A DNA stretch of 62,752 nucleotides from Sphingorhabdus sp. Alg239-R122. Lineage in GTDB: Bacteria > Pseudomonadota > Alphaproteobacteria > Sphingomonadales > Sphingomonadaceae. The translations under genes were made by a program, and so were the position numbers. The DNA is taken from positions 1 to 62,752 of the forward strand of contig NZ_UNRC01000010.1 in the NCBI RefSeq assembly GCF_900537065.1. The letters are read 5' to 3'. Below the pieces are notes generated by a model that worked only from the letters and a program-made list of their open reading frames with translations, made no database searches and was not told the origin of the DNA. This document shows positions 17,841 to 27,605 of the stretch, piece after piece. Position 1 is the stretch's first letter. Every line of letters begins with the position of its first letter.

Positions 17841-19430
17841 TTAATGCCTAAAATGCCGCATGCCCGTGAAGACCATCGCCAGTCCTGCTTCATCGGCGGC
17901 GGCGATGACTTCGTCGTCGCGGATGGAGCCGCCGGGTTGAATGACGGCGGTTGCACCTGCTTCGGCGGCGGAGAGTAACCCGTCGGCGAACGGGAAGAAC
18001 GCGTCTGATGCCACGGCGGAACCGTTGGTGCGCGGCGCGTCCCAACCATAGATTTCGGCGGCCTCGGCTGCCTTGGCGGCGGCAATGCGCGCGCTGTCAC
18101 GGCGGTTCATCTGGCCCGCGCCAATGCCTGCGCTCACGCCGTTTTTCACATAAACAATTGCATTTGATTTGACGTGTTTCGCCACCGTCCATGCGGTCAG
18201 GCAGTCTTTCAGTTCCTGTTCGCTAGGCGCGCGCTTGGTGACCGTCTTAAGCTCGGTTTCACTGATCTGGCCATTGTCACGGCTCTGAACAAGCCAACCG
18301 CCGGCTATGGTCTTCATCATCAACCCGCCGCGTGCCGGATCGGAAAATTCACCGGTAAGCAACAGGCGGAGATTTTTCTTTTTCGCGAAAACCGCTTTGG
18401 CCTCGTCGCTCGCGTCAGGCGCAGCGACGACTTCGGTGAAAATCTCGGTAATTGCCGCGGCGGTTGCGGCGTCCAATGGCTGGTTGCACGCGACGATCCC
18501 GCCAAAGGCTGATACGCTGTCGCATTTCAATGCCGCCTCATACGCCTCCAGCAAAGTATCGCCGCTGGCCACACCGCATGGATTGGCATGTTTGACAATC
18601 ACTACTGTAGGCGGACCATCCGCAAATTCGCTGACCAGTTCGAGCGCGGCATCGGCATCGTTATAATTATTATAACTGAGTTCCTTGCCCTGTAGCTGCT
18701 CGGCCTGCGCAATGCCGCGCGCATGCGGGCCAACAGGCAGGTAGAGCGCGGCTTTCTGGTGCGGATTTTCGCCGTAGCGCAGCTCTGCGCCGCGCTGGAT
18801 GGTGACGGGCAGCGTATCCGGGAACATCTGCCCCTGATCGCCAAAGGCAAACCACTGCGCGATCATGCTGTCATAAGCCGCAGTCGCAGCAAAGGCTTTC
18901 GCCGCCATGCGCTTGCGGAAGTCAAGCGATGTACTGCCAGCTTTGCTGCCCAATTCGGCGTGGAGCTCTGCATAGTCGGACGGGTCGGTCACGATGGTTA
19001 CATATTCATGGTTCTTGGCCGAAGAACGTACCATGGAGGGCCCGCCAATATCGATATTTTCAATCACTTCGGATCGGTCCGCGCCCCTGGCCACGGTTTC
19101 GGCAAACGGATAGAGATTGACTACCACCAGGTCGATGCCGCCAATATCATGATCTTCCATCGCGGCGGCATGCTGCGCATTGTCGCGCACCGCGAGCAGG
19201 CCCCCATGCACTTTGGGGTGCAGCGTTTTAACGCGCCCATCCATCATTTCGGGAAATCCGGTGAGTTCGGAAATATCGCGCACGGCCAGCCCTGCATCGC
19301 GCAGCGCCTTTGCCGTGCCGCCGGTTGAAACCAGTTCCACGCCCATACCGGCCAGTATTTTGCCAAGCTCTGCCAGCCCGCTCTTATCCGATACTGATAA
19401 AAGCGCGCGCCTGATTTTCATATCTGTCAC
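17841..19430 (-). CDS. purH: bifunctional AICAR formyltransferase / IMP cyclohydrolase
   Basis: Last two steps of purine synthesis (AICAR to FAICAR to IMP). 529 residues, the normal size. N-terminal IMP cyclohydrolase with MGIx-like fold ([60 protein letters not shown]); C-terminal transformylase with [29 protein letters not shown] (the catalytic K-H pair), [10 protein letters not shown] and [22 protein letters not shown]. First codon six bases after the heparinase stop, so it is the last gene of an rsmB-like to purH run. Confidence 0.98.
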   Translation of the reverse strand: MTDMKIRRALLSVSDKSGLAELGKILAGMGVELVSTGGTAKALRDAGLAVRDISELTGFPEMMDGRVKTLHPKVHGGLLAVRDNAQHAAAMEDHDIGGIDLVVVNLYPFAETVARGADRSEVIENIDIGGPSMVRSSAKNHEYVTIVTDPSDYAELHAELGSKAGSTSLDFRKRMAAKAFAATAAYDSMIAQWFAFGDQGQMFPDTLPVTIQRGAELRYGENPHQKAALYLPVGPHARGIAQAEQLQGKELSYNNYNDADAALELVSEFADGPPTVVIVKHANPCGVASGDTLLEAYEAALKCDSVSAFGGIVACNQPLDAATAAAITEIFTEVVAAPDASDEAKAVFAKKKNLRLLLTGEFSDPARGGLMMKTIAGGWLVQSRDNGQISETELKTVTKRAPSEQELKDCLTAWTVAKHVKSNAIVYVKNGVSAGIGAGQMNRRDSARIAAAKAAEAAEIYGWDAPRTNGSAVASDAFFPFADGLLSAAEAGATAVIQPGGSIRDDEVIAAADEAGLAMVFTGMRHFRH

Positions 19431-19436
19431 TGAAAG

Positions 19437-21302
19437 CTACCCCATTTTTTTGATGACCCAGCCATAGCTGCCGCCACCTTGTGTCACTGTTCCTGGTATG
19501 ATGATCTGCTGTGTCGGATGCGGCCGCCCGCGCCCGTCAATCCAGATGCTGTCGCCAATCTCCAGCGGCTGGCCCGGCGCGCGCAGCTGCCACAGGCTGC
19601 CGTCTTCGATGCGCATCAGCGCGCCTTGCCCATCGCTGGTCAGATGTGCCTCGACTCCCAGCCCCAGATGGAACCGGATAGCAAACCCGGTATCGCCGGT
19701 TCCGGATTTGCGCTTGCGTCCGCGCTTCGTGACTGCGGGGATCAGCATGTCTTCACCGCGGACCTCGCTGCCATCGCTGCGCACCAGCATGATGCGGCGG
19801 TGGATCAGGCCATAGCGTTCACCATAGCCATCATGGCTCATTTCCAGCCGGGTGGCATTTTCAATTTCGCGCCGGTCAAGCTCGACCTCGTTGACGCCGC
19901 GGCCTAACTTGCCGTGGCCCAAAATGGCGGTGCTGTTATGGTCATCCAGGCACAATGTGCTGTGCGCCGCCGTGGCGCGCAGTCCTTTGGAAAGGCCCGC
20001 TGGAACCAGCGCTCCCGTCATCGCCGCGCCACCGCAATTGACGATGATACGCTGATGCCCGTGCGACATTTCAAACCCGAGCGTGGAGGCGCAGCCGGTA
20101 ACGGCATGGCGGGCGAGCGGCGGTGTACCCGCATCAACCAGCACCACGCTCTGTCCCGCTGGAATACGCTGATATCCCCAATGTCGCGCATCGCGCAACG
20201 GTCTTGCGCGTACGCCGCTGGCTTCGACAATCTGTGCCACCTGATCTGCGGCCCTGCCGGGCGCGCCCTGCCAGCTGCCGAGGCTGCCGTCTTGGTGAGT
20301 GATGCCCTGCAATGCAGGCACGGCTTTGCCCAGCGCCTCGTGCAGCGGCGCATAGACAGGCTCTTTCATCGCAGCGTAAAACGATTGCAGCATGGTGAGT
20401 AATGAAATCGCCTCCATCTGCACCAGCGGTGCGCGTGACATGACGCCGCCATCGGCTTCAAACATTTTGGACAACGCACGCTTCAGACCCGCCTCGCCAA
20501 ATATCTGGCGAGGCTTGCCATCGGGAATGATAAGCGATGCGGCGACAACCCCGCACCATGCGGTCAGGCGCGGCAGGCCTTCCTCCGCCTTGTCGGCGCA
20601 ATGGTCAAGGTGACGGGCGGTACGCGCCATATTGCGCAAAACGCGTGAACGGTAAATCAGGTCACGGCTGGACAGGATGAGCGGCGCGTGCGCGGCCCAG
20701 AACAATATGCGCGCACCTGCATATTCGGGGAGCCATGCCGGGTCGCTTACTTTTTCTGCATGCGCGTCGAGCCACCGCACCATCAGTTTTTCGGCAATCG
20801 GTGCAACATCTTCACGCGGGCCTGCGGCGGCCAGGTCGCGCAGCCAGCGAAAACTGTGAATATATTCTACAAAGAGTGGCGGCAGTTTAAGGTCTGTAAA
20901 ATCAATGCCCGACAAAGGCTGTTTCATACCGTTATGCAGGAAATGCCCGGCGCGGATCGCCATGCCGCGTGTCTTGTTGCCCGTCAGCGGGTCATCCGGC
21001 TTGGCGAGCAGGCGCAGCGGTGAACGCCCTTTCAGCCGCAGGCGGTGCAGTGGGGTGCGCCATGTCAGTCGGTGGAAATAGTGCAGTGCCTTGTCCGCAA
21101 AAGTTTCGCCCAGGTCACTATTGTCACGGATCATCAGCTCGCGGCCATTGCCGGTTTCGCCTTGCTGCTGCCCGCTGGCAATCGCCATGTTGGCATCGCA
21201 GGCGTTTTTCAGCATGAACGGCGCGCTATCCGCTTCACCTGACATATCATCGGGCGCATCCATATGCTCCGGTTTGACAAGGTCGGATGACAGGTCGGTC
21301 AT
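19437..21302 (-). CDS. heparinase II/III family protein
   Basis: 621 residues. The N-terminal half is an alpha/alpha toroid ([57 protein letters not shown]), the C-terminal half a beta-sandwich ([56 protein letters not shown]). Family lyases cleave acidic polysaccharides, but the Arg/Tyr catalytic residues cannot be assigned with confidence, and no signal peptide is visible, so the true substrate is unknown. It overlaps rpe by four bases and abuts purH. The location beside purH is recurrent in Alphaproteobacteria. Confidence 0.85.
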   Translation of the reverse strand: MTDLSSDLVKPEHMDAPDDMSGEADSAPFMLKNACDANMAIASGQQQGETGNGRELMIRDNSDLGETFADKALHYFHRLTWRTPLHRLRLKGRSPLRLLAKPDDPLTGNKTRGMAIRAGHFLHNGMKQPLSGIDFTDLKLPPLFVEYIHSFRWLRDLAAAGPREDVAPIAEKLMVRWLDAHAEKVSDPAWLPEYAGARILFWAAHAPLILSSRDLIYRSRVLRNMARTARHLDHCADKAEEGLPRLTAWCGVVAASLIIPDGKPRQIFGEAGLKRALSKMFEADGGVMSRAPLVQMEAISLLTMLQSFYAAMKEPVYAPLHEALGKAVPALQGITHQDGSLGSWQGAPGRAADQVAQIVEASGVRARPLRDARHWGYQRIPAGQSVVLVDAGTPPLARHAVTGCASTLGFEMSHGHQRIIVNCGGAAMTGALVPAGLSKGLRATAAHSTLCLDDHNSTAILGHGKLGRGVNEVELDRREIENATRLEMSHDGYGERYGLIHRRIMLVRSDGSEVRGEDMLIPAVTKRGRKRKSGTGDTGFAIRFHLGLGVEAHLTSDGQGALMRIEDGSLWQLRAPGQPLEIGDSIWIDGRGRPHPTQQIIIPGTVTQGGGSYGWVIKKMG

Positions 21303-21961
21303 AAGCCCTTCAGCACCTTTATATTTTCGGCATATTTGCCGGGCCCACCGCGGAAAGTAGCTGTGCCGGCAACCAGCACATCGGCGCCTGCGCCAATTGC
21401 CAGCGGCGCCGTTTTGACGTCAACGCCGCCATCGACTTCAAGGTGGATATCACGGCCTGTGGCATCGATTTTGCGGCGGATCGCCTCAATCTTGCGCAGT
21501 TGGCTATCGATAAAGCTCTGCCCGCCAAAACCGGGATTGACGCTCATCACCAGCACCAGGTCGACATCATCGATAATATAATCAAGCACGCTTTCATGGG
21601 TGGCGGGGTTGAGCACCACGCCCGCTTTTTTGCCCAGCGAGCGGATATGCTGCAACGTGCGGTGGATATGCGGGCCCGCTTCGGGATGCACGGTGATGAT
21701 GTCCGCACCGGCCTGTGCAAAGGCATCCAGATATGTATCCACCGGCGATATCATCAGGTGCACGTCAAACGGTTTTTTGGTGTGCGGCCGTAGCGCTTTT
21801 ACAACCGCAGGCCCGATGGTGATATTCGGTACGAAATGTCCGTCCATCACATCGACATGAATCCAGTCGCATCCCGCGGCATCAATAGCGCGGATTTCCT
21901 CGCCCAATTTTGCAAAATCGGCGGATAAAATGGATGGAGCGATAAGCGGTGCGGTGGCCAT
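21299..21961 (-). CDS. rpe: ribulose-phosphate 3-epimerase
   Basis: Interconverts ribulose-5-P and xylulose-5-P (pentose phosphate and Calvin pathways). 220 residues from the ATG at 21961. TIM barrel with the family signatures [55 protein letters not shown] and [12 protein letters not shown]; the two catalytic aspartates lie in VDVMDG and VDGG. An in-frame extension upstream to 22240 runs into the neighbouring acetyltransferase on the same strand and shows no homology. ATGA overlap with the heparinase gene. Confidence 0.97.
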   Translation of the reverse strand: MATAPLIAPSILSADFAKLGEEIRAIDAAGCDWIHVDVMDGHFVPNITIGPAVVKALRPHTKKPFDVHLMISPVDTYLDAFAQAGADIITVHPEAGPHIHRTLQHIRSLGKKAGVVLNPATHESVLDYIIDDVDLVLVMSVNPGFGGQSFIDSQLRKIEAIRRKIDATGRDIHLEVDGGVDVKTAPLAIGAGADVLVAGTATFRGGPGKYAENIKVLKGL

Positions 21962-22061
21962 GTATGAATCCCTACCGAATCGCGCGAATCCCGACAAGCG
22001 CGTTCGCCGCGTTTTTCCACATGTTTCGCCGCATATTGCGGCTTCTCGCGTTAAACAAGGG

Positions 22062-22613
22062 CTATATGTTGAATCTTTCTTTAGTTTCTTTGACCGCCTC
22101 ACGGCGATAAACCTGCACTGGTCCCAGCACATCTTCATTATCGCATAAATAGGTAAAACCCAGTTTTTCGGCGACGCGGATTGATGCTTTATTGGCGTGA
22201 TCGATAATGCAGCGGATTTCTTTAACGTCCAGATGCGCATCAGCCCAACTCAAAATGACCTGCATCGCTTCGGTGGCATAGCCTTTATTCCATGCTGATG
22301 GTGCAAAAGCCCATCCCGCTTCGGGATAACCCTCCAGTTCAGCCACACCGCGTTCAAAATTGGCGAGACCGCCTGTGCCCAGATAAACCCCTGTTTCTTT
22401 ATCCAGAAATGACCAATATCCATAACCTAACAAATGCCAAAGGCCTGGCGCGCCTATAAACCTGCGCCAGCTTTCGTCACGCGGACGCGGCTTGCCGCCG
22501 CCGATAAAAGCAGTGAGCTCTGGGTTCCCCCACATTGCAGCATGTTCTTCCCAGTGATCAAGTGATACCGGCTCTATGCTTAGTCGCTCGGTGGTAAGTA
22601 AGGGTGCTTGCAT
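22062..22613 (-). CDS. GNAT family acetyltransferase (RimJ/RimL type)
   Basis: 183 residues, Acetyltransf_3 type: [21 protein letters not shown] at the start, [19 protein letters not shown] in the centre, the acetyl-CoA region [27 protein letters not shown] (in two parts) and [17 protein letters not shown]. Substrate unknown; relatives acetylate ribosomal protein N-termini or small molecules. It follows the rRNA methylase stop-to-start by four bases, so it is probably co-transcribed. Confidence 0.88.
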   Translation of the reverse strand: MQAPLLTTERLSIEPVSLDHWEEHAAMWGNPELTAFIGGGKPRPRDESWRRFIGAPGLWHLLGYGYWSFLDKETGVYLGTGGLANFERGVAELEGYPEAGWAFAPSAWNKGYATEAMQVILSWADAHLDVKEIRCIIDHANKASIRVAEKLGFTYLCDNEDVLGPVQVYRREAVKETKERFNI

Positions 22614-22617
22614 AAGC

Positions 22618-23931
22618 CTATCTTTCGCTGCGCTTTAGCCGGACCATGAAGAATCCATCGAGCCCGCCCTTGTCCGCGAGCATGCCGGGCAGGGTGCGGA
22701 CCCATCCGCCGGTATCCGCAGTGACGCCATCGGGCAGTTCATCCTGGGCGACAGGAACAACGGACATATCCTCATGCATGGTGAGGAACTCTTCGAGCTG
22801 CACCTCGCCTTCATCGCGTTCGAGCGAACAGGTGGCATAGACCATCACGCCGCCGGGTTTCAGCCAGCGCGCGGCGCGGGCCATCAGCTCATGCTGAATA
22901 TCGGACAGGTCGATAATATCGGCCCCGCTGACCCGGTGCAACACATCGGGATGGCGCCGGAAAATGCCGGTGGCACTGCACGGCGCGTCGAGCAATATCG
23001 CATCGACCGGTTCTTTCGGTTCCCATTGCAGCACATCTGCTGTGAGCGTTTTGGCGGGCAGGCCTGTGCGTTTCAGATTCTGTTCCAGTCGCCCCAGCCG
23101 CTTTTGTGATTTATCGATTGCGGTGACGTTCCAGCCTTGCGCGGCCAGTTGCATAGTCTTGCCGCCCGGCGCCGCGCACAGGTCGAGCACATCGTGGCCC
23201 TCCCCCTTGCCGAGCAGGCGTGCTGGCAGTGATGCGGCAAGATCCTGCACCCACCATTTGCCCGCGTCAAAACCTGGCAGGCTTTCAATAGCGCTGCCAC
23301 GGGGCAGGCGGAGGTGGCCGGGCATCAGGGCGATAGCGTCCATATCTTTGGCCATGTCTTTGGCCATGTCTTTGGCAAGTGTTTCGGCATCTGCGTGATC
23401 GCGCAGCACCAGGTCGAGCGGGGGTGGTTCGGCCATGGCTTTGGCGGCGGCCAGGGCCATGTCATTACCCCATTGCGCTTCCCAGCGGTCGCTGACATCA
23501 TGCGGCAATGTGGGTGTGTCCGGCAGGCTGGCCTCACCGCGCATCAACGTGCCGAAGACGCCGTGTACCAGCCGTTTCGGGCCGCCTTGCACCAGCGGCA
23601 AAGCGGTGGCTATGGCTGCATGCGGCGGGGTTTTCAGTACAAGCACCTGCGCGAGAGCGATGCGCAGCACCATTTTTGCTTTGACGTCATGGTCGAGCGG
23701 CTTGCGTGTGGCGCTGTCGATCAATGCGTCGAGATCGACATTCCAGCGTAGCACTTCGGACGCAATGGCAATGGCCAGCGCGCGGTCTGCGCGGTCCCTG
23801 ATACCCTGACACGCGGCATGGCTGGCGCGGTCGAGCGGTTCGCCGCGGCGATAGACAGCGTCGAGCATTTTGAGTGCGGCGCGGCGTGCAGGCAGGCCAG
23901 GAACCTGTGAGTTTTGTGTGCGGTTATTCAT
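22618..23931 (-). CDS. RsmB/NOP family rRNA (cytosine-C5) methyltransferase
   Basis: SAM-dependent m5C methylase of the Sun/Fmu group. 437 residues: NusB-like N-terminal domain (AALKMLDAVYRRGEPLD, RALAIAIASEVLRWNVDLD, VLRIALAQVLVLKTPPHAAI), a variable linker with an AKDM repeat, then the catalytic fold: LDLCAAPGGKTMQLAAQG, LLDAPCSATGIFRRHPDVLHR and VYATCSLERDEGE, which supply the paired cysteines. E. coli RsmB modifies 16S C967; this is likely but not proven here. Shine-Dalgarno is weak. Confidence 0.92.
   Translation of the reverse strand: MNNRTQNSQVPGLPARRAALKMLDAVYRRGEPLDRASHAACQGIRDRADRALAIAIASEVLRWNVDLDALIDSATRKPLDHDVKAKMVLRIALAQVLVLKTPPHAAIATALPLVQGGPKRLVHGVFGTLMRGEASLPDTPTLPHDVSDRWEAQWGNDMALAAAKAMAEPPPLDLVLRDHADAETLAKDMAKDMAKDMDAIALMPGHLRLPRGSAIESLPGFDAGKWWVQDLAASLPARLLGKGEGHDVLDLCAAPGGKTMQLAAQGWNVTAIDKSQKRLGRLEQNLKRTGLPAKTLTADVLQWEPKEPVDAILLDAPCSATGIFRRHPDVLHRVSGADIIDLSDIQHELMARAARWLKPGGVMVYATCSLERDEGEVQLEEFLTMHEDMSVVPVAQDELPDGVTADTGGWVRTLPGMLADKGGLDGFFMVRLKRSER
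23341..23376 (-). repeat. in-frame 12-bp tandem repeat in the RsmB-type gene
   Basis: Three tandem 12-base units (CATATCTTTGGC then CATGTCTTTGGC twice, plus strand) differing by one base, encoding AKDM three times. They fall in the linker between the NusB-like and methylase domains. Twelve bases keeps frame, so copy-number change would lengthen or shorten the linker without breaking the protein. Confidence 0.85.
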
Positions 23932-23989
23932 AGCTGCCGCTGTAGCTCAAGCCATGCACCCTGGATAGGGCGAATTGGCGGACCGGGGT

Positions 23990-24832
23990 TCAGGGTGTGG
24001 CTGCTTCGGCTTCCAGGGCGTCCAGCCGCAACAGATATTCGCGCGCCGTGTTGGCGGCCTGGCTGTCTTTCTTGATCGCCACGGCCTGTTGCCAGTTTTT
24101 GCGGGCGGCGGCATAATCGCCGCTGCTCACCGCAATATTGCCCGCTTCCAGCGCGATATCAGCATCCTGCGGCGCCAGCGTCGCGGCGACGGTAATATCG
24201 GCGAGTGCACGTTCCAGATTGCCCTGCCGACGCGCGAGTGTGGCCGACAGCAGCCAGCCGAGCGGGTCTTCAGGAACCAGTTCGTGCACCCTGGCAAATT
24301 CGGCGGCGGCATTATCTGCAAGACCCTGCGCAACGAGTGCGCGCGCCTTGTCGAGATGGATTTCACCCCGCTTCGCATCGCTCAGATCACTCCGTGCGAG
24401 CGCCGTGTCAAAAAAACTGATCGCGCGCAGGGCATTGCCACCCGCCAGTGCAGCATTCCCGGCCTGCGCCCATAAATTACCGGCGCGAGGGTCGTTTATG
24501 CCCGCCGCTTCGCGAGCTGCTTTTTCGAATTCCGCCGTAGCGAGATTCCAGTTCTGCTGCCTGCTATAGGCAAAGGCGATGCAGTGACGCGCATGGAAAG
24601 AGCCGCCTTCGCCCATCCATATATTGGCCTCTATGATAGCCGAGGAGGGGTCTTCGACGGCCTTGTCCATGCATAGATTGAATCTGTCTTCCAGCACCTG
24701 TTCAATACTGCCCGGCGCGGGCGGTGCTATGGGCTGTTCAGCGCGCGGCGGCGTCTGCTGACCGATGGGCTCCGGTGTATATACGCCGGGCGTAACGCTT
24801 TGCAGGGTAAATAGAAGAGCGGAAACAAGCAT
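23990..24832 (-). CDS. tetratricopeptide-repeat protein, probably exported
   Basis: About 280 residues from the ATG at 24832 (an upstream ATG adds 13). A short hydrophobic start (MLVSALLFTLQSV) may be a signal peptide, though it lacks a clear basic N-region. A proline-rich stretch follows (TPPRAEQPIAPPAPG), then TPR-like helices from about 100 to 275 (AFAYSRQQNWNLATAEFEKA, WLLSATLARRQGNLERALA, ALEAGNIAVSSGDYAAARK). TPR proteins act as scaffolds; no partner is evident. The gene is on the same strand as the RsmB-type gene and 58 bases from its start. Confidence 0.75.
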   Translation of the reverse strand: MLVSALLFTLQSVTPGVYTPEPIGQQTPPRAEQPIAPPAPGSIEQVLEDRFNLCMDKAVEDPSSAIIEANIWMGEGGSFHARHCIAFAYSRQQNWNLATAEFEKAAREAAGINDPRAGNLWAQAGNAALAGGNALRAISFFDTALARSDLSDAKRGEIHLDKARALVAQGLADNAAAEFARVHELVPEDPLGWLLSATLARRQGNLERALADITVAATLAPQDADIALEAGNIAVSSGDYAAARKNWQQAVAIKKDSQAANTAREYLLRLDALEAEAATP

Positions 24833-24952
24833 GGGCGGCCTTTGGTCAATTATGGAAATTACTGCCGGCAACTGGACCGGCGCTGCATACCCCTAATAAC
24901 CCGTGCCTGCATATATAATGAACGCCAATATCGGTCTGTTGACACTGTTTTT

Positions 24953-26149
24953 TCAGCGGCTATTTCCACTATCGCCAGATCCGAAATCAAAACCAAAGCC
25001 CGATTCCACATCCGCGTCATTGGCGCACATTTCGCGCAGCGCGTCCCATTCGTCCTGTGTCAGCGCGGGGGTGTATTCCCTGTCTTTCACATGGCTTTTT
25101 TCGAACGCGGTCTTGCGGCTTTTGGACAGTGGGTGGCTGGATAAATAGCCCAGCAGTGTCTCTGCCTCGTTAAAACTCTCTGTATCAGAAGCGGCGCTAC
25201 CGGTTTGACTGGACTTCTCCGTTTCGGGCTGGTCTGAATCGCCGGTTTGCGGGCTCTCCACGCTATCCATGCTTTCCATATTTGCGAGCCGTTCAAAAAA
25301 CCCCGCTGTGGCGAGCGGGCTGATATCGGCGCGCTGCAATGCCTGGATTGCATGCCGGTCGGCCTCGCTTTCGGCGGAGCGGCTATACCCCATGGACAGC
25401 AGGCCATTGAGCGTGCCGCCAATATTGCCGTCAAATCCGCCCATCAGGACGCTGAGCCCCATTTGCCGGATCAGCGATTGCATGACATGGCGCTTGCGCA
25501 CATGGCCCATTTCATGAGCCAGCACCCCGGCGACTTCATCTGCGGATTCGGCATTGTCCAGCAAGCCGTTGAACAGGATGATCTTGCCGCCAGGCAGCGC
25601 AACGGCATTGACCATGTCGATATTGGCGACTTCAATATCAAGATCGCTAACATCCTTATCCAGCCCGCTGGACAGTTTGGCCAAGGCCGCCTGGCCTGCT
25701 TCGGTGTTACAGAAACGTCCACCAAAATCACCGACCAGTGCATCGCCCAATTTCTTTTCGGCGCTTGTGGGGACAAGCGGCGCTAGCCATTGCGGCGCTG
25801 CAAGGATGATGGCCATGGCCCCCGCGCTGAGCAAACCAAACACCAGCGCCGCCCGGCCCAACCCGAGCCGGTCAACCCAGCTGCCATACCTGTTTTGCGA
25901 GGGCAAGACCGATTCCAGCGCTACCGGGATATCGCCTTCCAGGCCCATTCGCCAACCGTCAATTTCGTCATGCTTATAGACATGGGCATCACCCTGCTGG
26001 CCGGAATAGACAAGCCGGGAAAATGCAAACGGACCATGAAGATGGCCCGATTCCACCAGATGGAATTGCCCGCCTGCAGTGTCGATTACGACATGGCGGC
26101 GCACCGCGGAACGGCCATCATAAAACCATGTCGTGTACGGCTGCGCCAC
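24953..26149 (-). CDS. membrane-bound M48 family metalloprotease with N-terminal ligand-type domain
   Basis: 398 residues, GTG start overlapping the DUF898 stop by one base (TAGTG). Residues 1-95 form a beta-rich cytosolic-looking domain (WFYDGRSAVRRHVVI) seen in other M48 proteins of this type; one membrane span lies at about 99-118; then an M48 peptidase: AHEMGH with zinc ligands H212 and H216 and catalytic E213, a third ligand in AESEADRHA, and LSSHPLSKSRKTAF typical of M48. The tail is acidic (ANDADVESGFGFDFG). It is coupled to DUF898, suggesting a joint membrane role. Confidence 0.88.
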   Translation of the reverse strand: MAQPYTTWFYDGRSAVRRHVVIDTAGGQFHLVESGHLHGPFAFSRLVYSGQQGDAHVYKHDEIDGWRMGLEGDIPVALESVLPSQNRYGSWVDRLGLGRAALVFGLLSAGAMAIILAAPQWLAPLVPTSAEKKLGDALVGDFGGRFCNTEAGQAALAKLSSGLDKDVSDLDIEVANIDMVNAVALPGGKIILFNGLLDNAESADEVAGVLAHEMGHVRKRHVMQSLIRQMGLSVLMGGFDGNIGGTLNGLLSMGYSRSAESEADRHAIQALQRADISPLATAGFFERLANMESMDSVESPQTGDSDQPETEKSSQTGSAASDTESFNEAETLLGYLSSHPLSKSRKTAFEKSHVKDREYTPALTQDEWDALREMCANDADVESGFGFDFGSGDSGNSR

Positions 26150-27372
26150 TATATTGCCCCGATATCAAAGGCATCAAGCAGGCCTTCACCATGTTTGGAT
26201 GTTGAAGTGTCCGACTGGGTCAGTTCTTCCAGGTCAATCTCACCATAACATTGCATATAGGTGATGAAGAAGCGCCAGTGGCGATAGCGGATAAACGGTC
26301 CCACCAGCATGAAGGGGATCACAGCGAAGACAAGTATCGGCACGAGCAGCGCCAGATATAATTGACCCGGATCCTCGCCCGGCTGTGGCATTTCAAAACC
26401 GCCCAGCAGCGATGAAGTGCCGATAATGGTGATCGCTGGCAATGCAACCGCGAGCGCGGCAATCAGCCATATGCCGGCATCACCCAATAGCAGGATGAAC
26501 CAGTCCTTTGTCTTGGCCGAAAAACCGAAATCCAGCTTGTGCAGCGAGAGTCCATCAATCGCCACACGGTAGAATTTGGCGTAAAAGGTCATCGCGATCA
26601 GGCCCAGGCCGAGATAGAAAAACAGCACCAGTAAAATGATCGATATTCCCGCCATGGCAGGTGAATCCACAGCGGCTGTCATAATGCCGATGATAACCGC
26701 GCCTGCAAAAAAGATAAATGGCGCCAGATAGAAAAGGAGGTAGCGTTTGAAAGTGTCGGCATAGTCGCCAATGGCACTGAACTGGTGCTGGCCAAAACTC
26801 ATCCTGCCCCAGCGTTCATTCCACAGCGACATCATCGACCAGGGGATGAGCAGCCCGAGAATCATGTAACCGATAGCGGTTTTCCACATATAGGACCAGC
26901 CATAGCTGAAACCCTGGTCATCGCTGCCGCCGCGGATGCCGTGCCAGTAGGTGCGCGCCAGCCGGTAACGCAGCGCCCGATAGCGTGCCAGACCGCCCAG
27001 ATAGAATATCAGCCCCAGCATGACGAAGGTCAGCGCTGCGGCTGCCCCTTCCTGGCCCTGTAGCAGTAAGGCCTGCTGCACAAACTGTATGATGAACAGC
27101 GGGATGATAAACAGCAGGATCACGAGCACGAAACCGATCAGCAGTTCCAGCCCGGTGCCGGTCCATTCGAGCCGGTCATCGATAAACCGCGTTTCGCTCC
27201 ACAGATATTTACGCTCACGCGTGGTGGCCCAGAAACGGTAAATGCCCAGCGTTACGATGGTCAGCAATATGTTGGTCAGCGCTATCTTGCCAAAAGCGCC
27301 CCAGTTGCCGCTAAATTCAAAAGCGCTGTCTTCCGGACTTGGCGGCGTTGTCTTGTCAAAATGTTCCCGCAT
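26149..27372 (-). CDS. DUF898 (YjgN-type) multi-span membrane protein
   Basis: 407 residues from the ATG at 27372, which follows AGAGGGG at a good distance; the upstream in-frame ATG has no site. N-terminal signatures FSGNWGAFGKIALTNILLTIVTLGIYRFW and repeated motifs (RYRALRYRLARTYWHGIRGG, FYAKFYRVAIDGL) define DUF898; about eight membrane spans are visible. Function unknown; E. coli YjgN is also uncharacterised. It overlaps the M48 gene by one base, so the two are made together. Confidence 0.85.
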   Translation of the reverse strand: MREHFDKTTPPSPEDSAFEFSGNWGAFGKIALTNILLTIVTLGIYRFWATTRERKYLWSETRFIDDRLEWTGTGLELLIGFVLVILLFIIPLFIIQFVQQALLLQGQEGAAAALTFVMLGLIFYLGGLARYRALRYRLARTYWHGIRGGSDDQGFSYGWSYMWKTAIGYMILGLLIPWSMMSLWNERWGRMSFGQHQFSAIGDYADTFKRYLLFYLAPFIFFAGAVIIGIMTAAVDSPAMAGISIILLVLFFYLGLGLIAMTFYAKFYRVAIDGLSLHKLDFGFSAKTKDWFILLLGDAGIWLIAALAVALPAITIIGTSSLLGGFEMPQPGEDPGQLYLALLVPILVFAVIPFMLVGPFIRYRHWRFFITYMQCYGEIDLEELTQSDTSTSKHGEGLLDAFDIGAI

Positions 27373-27484
27373 TGCATTCCCCTCTGCACGATCTGTCCCC
27401 GCTGTTCGCAGCAAAACGGGCAGAGTGTCAAGAGGTTGGCACTGTCGCTTGCGCCTTGGTTTGATGTCCTCTCGGACATGAAGC

Positions 27485-27570
27485 GGCACCGGCCCTCTCC
27501 CCCTCCCAACCTCCCGATAGTGTATTTCGTTAGTATATCGGGAGGTTGGGAGGGGGAGAGGGCCGGTGCC
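27485..27570. repeat. 35-bp perfect inverted repeat (large intergenic palindrome)
   Basis: Arms 27485-27519 and 27536-27570 are exact reverse complements over 35 bases, with a 16-base AT-rich loop; the next base pair outward (27484/27571) also fits. The arms are strongly strand-biased, pyrimidine-rich on the left (CCCTCTCCCCCTCCCAACC) and purine-rich on the right. It sits between the divergent-looking gap of two minus-strand genes (DUF898 upstream, an alpha/beta hydrolase downstream). No second copy is visible in the window. It may act as a strong RNA hairpin, a REP/MITE-like dispersed repeat, or both. Confidence 0.95.
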
Positions 27571-27605
27571 GTAACGCGAACGAGAGTGAGCCTATAAAGA
27601 CTCCG

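Noticed and set aside
21962-22240. In-frame extension upstream of rpe
   Set aside because: It overlaps the acetyltransferase gene on the same strand in another frame; the conserved epimerase sequence begins at 21961.
23325-23900. Repeat-bearing frames on the plus strand opposite the RsmB-type gene
   Set aside because: They contain the translated tandem repeat but no independent signals; the methylase on the minus strand explains the sequence.
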